A program made the position numbers and the translations under genes. Below are positions 45,779 through 48,836 of a stretch of 48,836 bases of DNA, in pieces. This stretch comes from Gilliamella apis (GTDB taxonomy: Bacteria; Pseudomonadota; Gammaproteobacteria; Enterobacterales; Orbaceae): positions 1 through 48,836 of the forward strand of contig NZ_NASD01000019.1 in the NCBI RefSeq assembly GCF_002142155.1, written 5' to 3'. Numbering within the stretch: position 1 is the first letter of the stretch; each line of letters begins with the position of its first letter. Below the pieces are notes generated by a model. The model ran no database searches. It was not told where the DNA came from and saw only the letters and a list, made by a program, of their open reading frames with translations.

Positions 45779-46456
45779 TTAATTTTCAAAGGTGAGGGCT
45801 TTTTTCTCTATTATCCTCATAATGGTGCTTAAAATACCATTTATCAAGAGGTAGATGAGCCCAGCAACAACAAAAATTGAGAAATCATAGTATTCACCAT
45901 TTAGTGTATTACTATATCCCATGAGATCCATAACAGGAATCATTGATGCTAATGCGGTTCCCTTAACCACGAAGACAACTTCATTAGAGTAAGTAGACAG
46001 TGCACGTTTTAATGCATATGGCATTACAATTTTGAGTGTTTGTCTTTTATTCATGCCTAATGCACTACATGCTTGCCATTGTCCTTGTGGAACAGCTTTT
46101 AAAGCACCATAGAAAATTTGAGTAGTGTAAGCTGCACTATTAAGCGTTAATGCTAAATAAGCGCAAAACCATGGCGATGAAATAAATTCATAAAAAGCGG
46201 GTACTTTACTTAAAATTTCGCCAAATTGTGAAGGTCCATAATAGATTAAAAAAAGTTGTACCAATAAAGGCGAACCAGTAAAAATAACAATATACCCACG
46301 TATCGTTTTAGTTAAAAACTTTGAATTTAAAGATAAAAGGCAAGAAAAAACGATAGCTAAAAAACCAGCTGATAATATGCCTGCGATACTTAAGCTTAAA
46401 GTATCAGGTAGACCTTGAAGAATGATTTTTAGATAGTAAATAAAATTATCAGACAT
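45779..46456 (-). CDS. artM: Arginine-type ABC transporter permease ArtM
   Basis: A 225-aa amino-acid permease of the HisM/ArtM type with about five membrane helices and the EAA-loop region ([29 protein letters not shown]). Length and order after artQ match E. coli artPIQM (ArtM 222 aa). With ArtQ it forms the inner-membrane channel for the ArtP ATPase. The stop codon is one base before uvrC, an unusual junction that may put uvrC under control of the amino-acid operon. Confidence 0.92.
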   Translation of the reverse strand: MSDNFIYYLKIILQGLPDTLSLSIAGILSAGFLAIVFSCLLSLNSKFLTKTIRGYIVIFTGSPLLVQLFLIYYGPSQFGEILSKVPAFYEFISSPWFCAYLALTLNSAAYTTQIFYGALKAVPQGQWQACSALGMNKRQTLKIVMPYALKRALSTYSNEVVFVVKGTALASMIPVMDLMGYSNTLNGEYYDFSIFVVAGLIYLLINGILSTIMRIIEKKALTFEN

Positions 46457-46465
46457 AAAATGACC

Positions 46466-47242
46466 TTACTGACTATTAGCTGATGAAGGTTGTTCAAATT
46501 TGGTAGAGCGTTTTTCAATATGAGCAATAACGCGTTGACTTAAAACTGATATTACTAAATAAACAAGCATAGCAATAAAATACCATAAGAAAGGTTGGTT
46601 GGTTCTTGCAACAATTGTTTTGGTTTGCATCATTAAATCATCAATCGCTATCGCAGATACAAGGGCGGTATCTTTTAATAAAATTAACCATTGATTACTC
46701 AAACCAGGTAATGCATGGCGCCACATTTGCGGCATTATTATGCGGAAAAAAGTACGAGATTTACTAAGACCTAATACTTGAGCTGCTTGTTTTTGCCCAC
46801 TTGGTATCGCTTTAAATGCTCCACGTAAGGTTTGAGATGCATAAACGGCATAAAGTAAGGATAAAGCAAAAACACCGCATAAAAATGGATCCGGTTGAGT
46901 ATTTTCAATATTCATTTTTACGGTAAATGATGTAAAGCCAAATGGAATGGTAAAACCATCATCTAATGCCATCAATAACAGCGGTAAACCGGTATAGATT
47001 GCCACCACAATTAATAATTCGGGTAAAGCTCGAATAGTTAAATTAAATAGTGACATTAACCATGCAACGGGTTTGAAGGGTACTGATTCTAAAATAGTAA
47101 AAATGAACGCAAAAAACATGCCGACAATTAACGATACAAATGCTAATGATAACGTTATTGCGGTTGCTTTAGTTAGCGGCAAAATATACCCATCCATAGA
47201 AGAAAGTAACCAGTCGATACCGTGTGCAAAAAAGTCTGACAT
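46466..47242 (-). CDS. artQ: Arginine-type ABC transporter permease ArtQ
   Basis: A 258-aa permease, slightly longer than E. coli ArtQ (238 aa). It has five to six helices and an EAA-type loop (AFKAIPSGQKQAAQVLGLSKSRTFFRIIMPQ). It lies 9 bp before artM. An insertion around residues 88-112 (DDGFTIPFGFTSFTVKMNIENTQ region split by Gly/Pro) accounts for the extra length. A hairpin at 47274-47296 separates it from artI, which should lower its expression relative to the binding protein. Confidence 0.92.
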   Translation of the reverse strand: MSDFFAHGIDWLLSSMDGYILPLTKATAITLSLAFVSLIVGMFFAFIFTILESVPFKPVAWLMSLFNLTIRALPELLIVVAIYTGLPLLLMALDDGFTIPFGFTSFTVKMNIENTQPDPFLCGVFALSLLYAVYASQTLRGAFKAIPSGQKQAAQVLGLSKSRTFFRIIMPQMWRHALPGLSNQWLILLKDTALVSAIAIDDLMMQTKTIVARTNQPFLWYFIAMLVYLVISVLSQRVIAHIEKRSTKFEQPSSANSQ

Positions 47243-47273
47243 AAAAAAACCGTAATTAAATTAAAAAAATAAA

Positions 47274-47296
47274 CTCGCCGCAGAGTATGCGGCGAG
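47274..47296 (-). terminator. Intra-operon attenuating terminator between artI and artQ
   Basis: Perfect 9-bp GC-rich stem CTCGCCGCA/TGCGGCGAG with a 5-nt loop, followed on the minus strand by TTTATTTTTTT. Placed between binding-protein and permease genes, it would let most transcripts stop after the abundant periplasmic protein. Confidence 0.85.
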
Positions 47297-47326
47297 ATCT
47301 CAATATACAGATTTTAGTAAATAATA

Positions 47327-48061
47327 TTATTTACTAAACCATTTTTTATAAATAATATCTAATTCACCATTTGCTTTTAATTTATCAATTGCTTGGTTGA
47401 ATTGTTCAAGTAATTGATCATTGCCTTGACGTAAAGCGATACCTAAGCCTTCACCGAAGAATTCATGATCGGTAATTTTGTCACCCAAAGCAACAATCTC
47501 AGCATCCTTACCTAACCATTCTCCAGCAACAAATGAGCTTGAAACAATAGCATCAATACGTTTTGCTTTTAAATCTAGAAAAGCAAATTGATAGCTATCA
47601 TAACTTACTGCTTTGACATCAGGGTACTTTTCATTTAAGTATTTTGAATACGTTGTACCTTTTTGAATACCAACTTTTTTACCTTTCAATTGATCAAGAC
47701 TGGTTAATGAGTCTTTCAAAGTAATAAATTGAATTGAGCTATCATCATAGTAGATTTTAGTAAATGCAACTTGTTTTTGACGCTCTGGAGTAACATCAAT
47801 ACCAGCAATTGCCGCATCAATTCGACGAGTTTTAAGGCTAGGAATTAAACCATCAAATGATTGATTAACAATTTTGCAAGATACTTTCATTTCTTCACAA
47901 AGCTTATTCATAACGTCAATATCGAAACCAACAATTTCATTTTTATCATTAGTAAATTCGAAAGGTGCATAGGTTGCTTCGGTACCAATAGTTAATGTTT
48001 CTGCTGCTTGAGCTGCAAAAGCAGAGCCTGCAAGTAAAATAGCTAGTAATGTTTTTTTCAT
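47327..48061 (-). CDS. artI: Arginine-type periplasmic binding protein (ArtI/ArtJ)
   Basis: A 244-aa solute-binding protein from ATG 48061 (E. coli ArtI 243 aa); the frame extends four codons upstream, but GGTGGA precedes 48061. The signal peptide ends in FAAQA (about residue 20). The mature protein shows the type-3 amino-acid-binding pattern (ATYAPFEFTNDKNEIVGFDIDVMN, then GLIPSLKTRRIDAAIAG). It is encoded between artP and artQ. Arginine is the probable ligand; ornithine, lysine or another basic amino acid is possible. Confidence 0.92.
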   Translation of the reverse strand: MKKTLLAILLAGSAFAAQAAETLTIGTEATYAPFEFTNDKNEIVGFDIDVMNKLCEEMKVSCKIVNQSFDGLIPSLKTRRIDAAIAGIDVTPERQKQVAFTKIYYDDSSIQFITLKDSLTSLDQLKGKKVGIQKGTTYSKYLNEKYPDVKAVSYDSYQFAFLDLKAKRIDAIVSSSFVAGEWLGKDAEIVALGDKITDHEFFGEGLGIALRQGNDQLLEQFNQAIDKLKANGELDIIYKKWFSK

Positions 48062-48090
48062 ATTTCCACCCAATCTGGTTTTAATTAATG

Positions 48091-48819
48091 TTAATGTGAT
48101 AAGTAAGCTTTAAACTCTTCGGTTTTTGGATGAGCAAAACACTCAAGTTGTCCCTGTTCAATAATCTTACCTTGTTCCATGTAAATCACTTGTGAAGCAA
48201 CTTTACGTGCAAAATCGACTTCATGAGTAACAATAATTTGTGTAATTCCGGTTTGTGACAGTTCATTAATAATCTCAGCAATTTGTGATGTAATTGCTGG
48301 ATCTAATGCCGCTGTTGGTTCATCAAATAACAAAATTTTCGGCTCCATCATTAATGCTCTAGCAATAGCAACTCGTTGCTGTTGGCCTCCAGAAAGATGG
48401 AGAGGGTAGCGATGCGCCATTTCATCAATTTGTAGACGAGCTAAGATTGACATAGCTTTATCACTAGCTTCTTGTTTTGATAATTTTAATACTTGGCATG
48501 GCGCTTCAATCAAATTTTCCAAAACGGTCAAATGTGGCCATAGGTTGTAATTTTGAAAAACCATACCGACATTTTTACGTAATGTTCGAATTGTTGATTC
48601 ACTTATTTTTTGCGAAAAATCGAAATGCGAATCAGCAATGGTCATTTCACCTGATGTAGGAATTTCAAGTAAATTAAAAACTTTCAACAAAGAACTTTTA
48701 CCTGCACCGCTCTGACCAAGTAAAACAATTGTTTCACCTAAAGGGTAACATAAAGAAACGTCGTTCAATGCCTGATGTGTACCATAAAAACAATTAATAT
48801 GGCTTAATTCAATATTCAT
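48091..48819 (-). CDS. artP: Arginine-type ABC transporter ATPase ArtP
   Basis: A 242-aa ATPase, exactly the E. coli ArtP length. Walker [10 protein letters not shown] (residues 34-42), Q-loop [10 protein letters not shown], signature LSGGQQQR, Walker [14 protein letters not shown] and the switch His in THEVDFAR are all present. It is first gene of the artPIQM operon on the minus strand. Only 17 bases of upstream sequence are in the window, so the promoter and any ArgR box are not visible. Confidence 0.95.
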   Translation of the reverse strand: MNIELSHINCFYGTHQALNDVSLCYPLGETIVLLGQSGAGKSSLLKVFNLLEIPTSGEMTIADSHFDFSQKISESTIRTLRKNVGMVFQNYNLWPHLTVLENLIEAPCQVLKLSKQEASDKAMSILARLQIDEMAHRYPLHLSGGQQQRVAIARALMMEPKILLFDEPTAALDPAITSQIAEIINELSQTGITQIIVTHEVDFARKVASQVIYMEQGKIIEQGQLECFAHPKTEEFKAYLSH

Positions 48820-48836
48820 TAGTATTAGATAAATTG

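Noticed and set aside
1-48836. CRISPR arrays, complete insertion sequences, rRNA or phage structural genes
   Set aside because: No regularly spaced direct repeats of CRISPR type, no transposase with terminal repeats and no phage head or tail proteins were seen.

Overview
The window is AT-rich chromosomal DNA from a gammaproteobacterium. Enterobacterial-type loci (yhiI-rbbA-yhhJ, umuDC, artPIQM, uvrC-pgsA followed by tRNA genes) combined with very AT-rich codon use and long AT-rich spacers suggest an Orbaceae-like host-associated bacterium, such as a Gilliamella-type insect gut symbiont. That assignment is inference; no species marker is present. No rRNA, CRISPR array or intact insertion sequence was seen.

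Layout, left to right. 1-5.9 kb: a tripartite export operon (HlyD-type adaptor, double-ATPase RbbA, YhhJ permease) and a small secreted protein. 5.9-7.6 kb: umuDC on the minus strand with a LexA box. 7.8-10.5 kb: a secreted tannase/feruloyl-esterase-type enzyme, then an HxlR repressor divergent from a secreted SnoaL-like protein, with a 15-bp palindrome between them. 10.7-12.0 kb: two minus-strand genes that look like an orphan immunity-type pair. 12.5-18.1 kb: a complete sugar operon (binding protein, double ATPase, permease, tagatose-kinase-like PfkB kinase) and a DeoR-family repressor. 18.4-23.1 kb: a hypothetical gene, a tautomerase-like protein, a metallo-beta-lactamase-fold hydrolase, a LysR regulator and a DHA2-type MFS exporter.

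23.1-34.6 kb is an iron block. An FptX/RhtX-type MFS siderophore permease, a PchR/YbtA-type AraC regulator and a FyuA-like TonB receptor form one set. A second TonB receptor and a heterodimeric YbtPQ/IrtAB-type ABC importer form another. Fur-box-like sites lie upstream of the regulator and both receptors. The second receptor's promoter has its Fur box between -35 and -10 and implies a leader of roughly 310 nt. No siderophore biosynthesis gene is present, so the block looks like uptake of siderophores made by others.

34.9-42.9 kb is a patchwork of acquired and decaying DNA. It holds a TetR/SDR pair with two tandem operators, debris of an acyl-CoA-synthetase-like gene, a candidate Imm71/72-type immunity gene and an integrase remnant. 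Next comes a small island flanked by a duplicated 3' end of tRNA-Gly. The island carries a chimeric gene joining a CdiB/ShlB-type N-terminus (signal peptide plus POTRA) in frame to a caspase-like (His/Cys) toxin-type C-terminus. A secreted helical-repeat protein follows, and an integrase gene broken by one frameshift and one stop codon sits next to the tRNA. The simplest reading is a contact-dependent-inhibition locus that collapsed by internal deletion and kept toxin tail and immunity gene. The island abuts older island debris with its own integrase remnant, so tRNA-Gly appears to have been used at least twice.

42.9-48.8 kb is core genome on the minus strand: artPIQM (arginine-type amino acid uptake), uvrC starting one base after artM stops, pgsA, and a tRNA-Leu/tRNA-Gly operon with a clear stable-RNA promoter.
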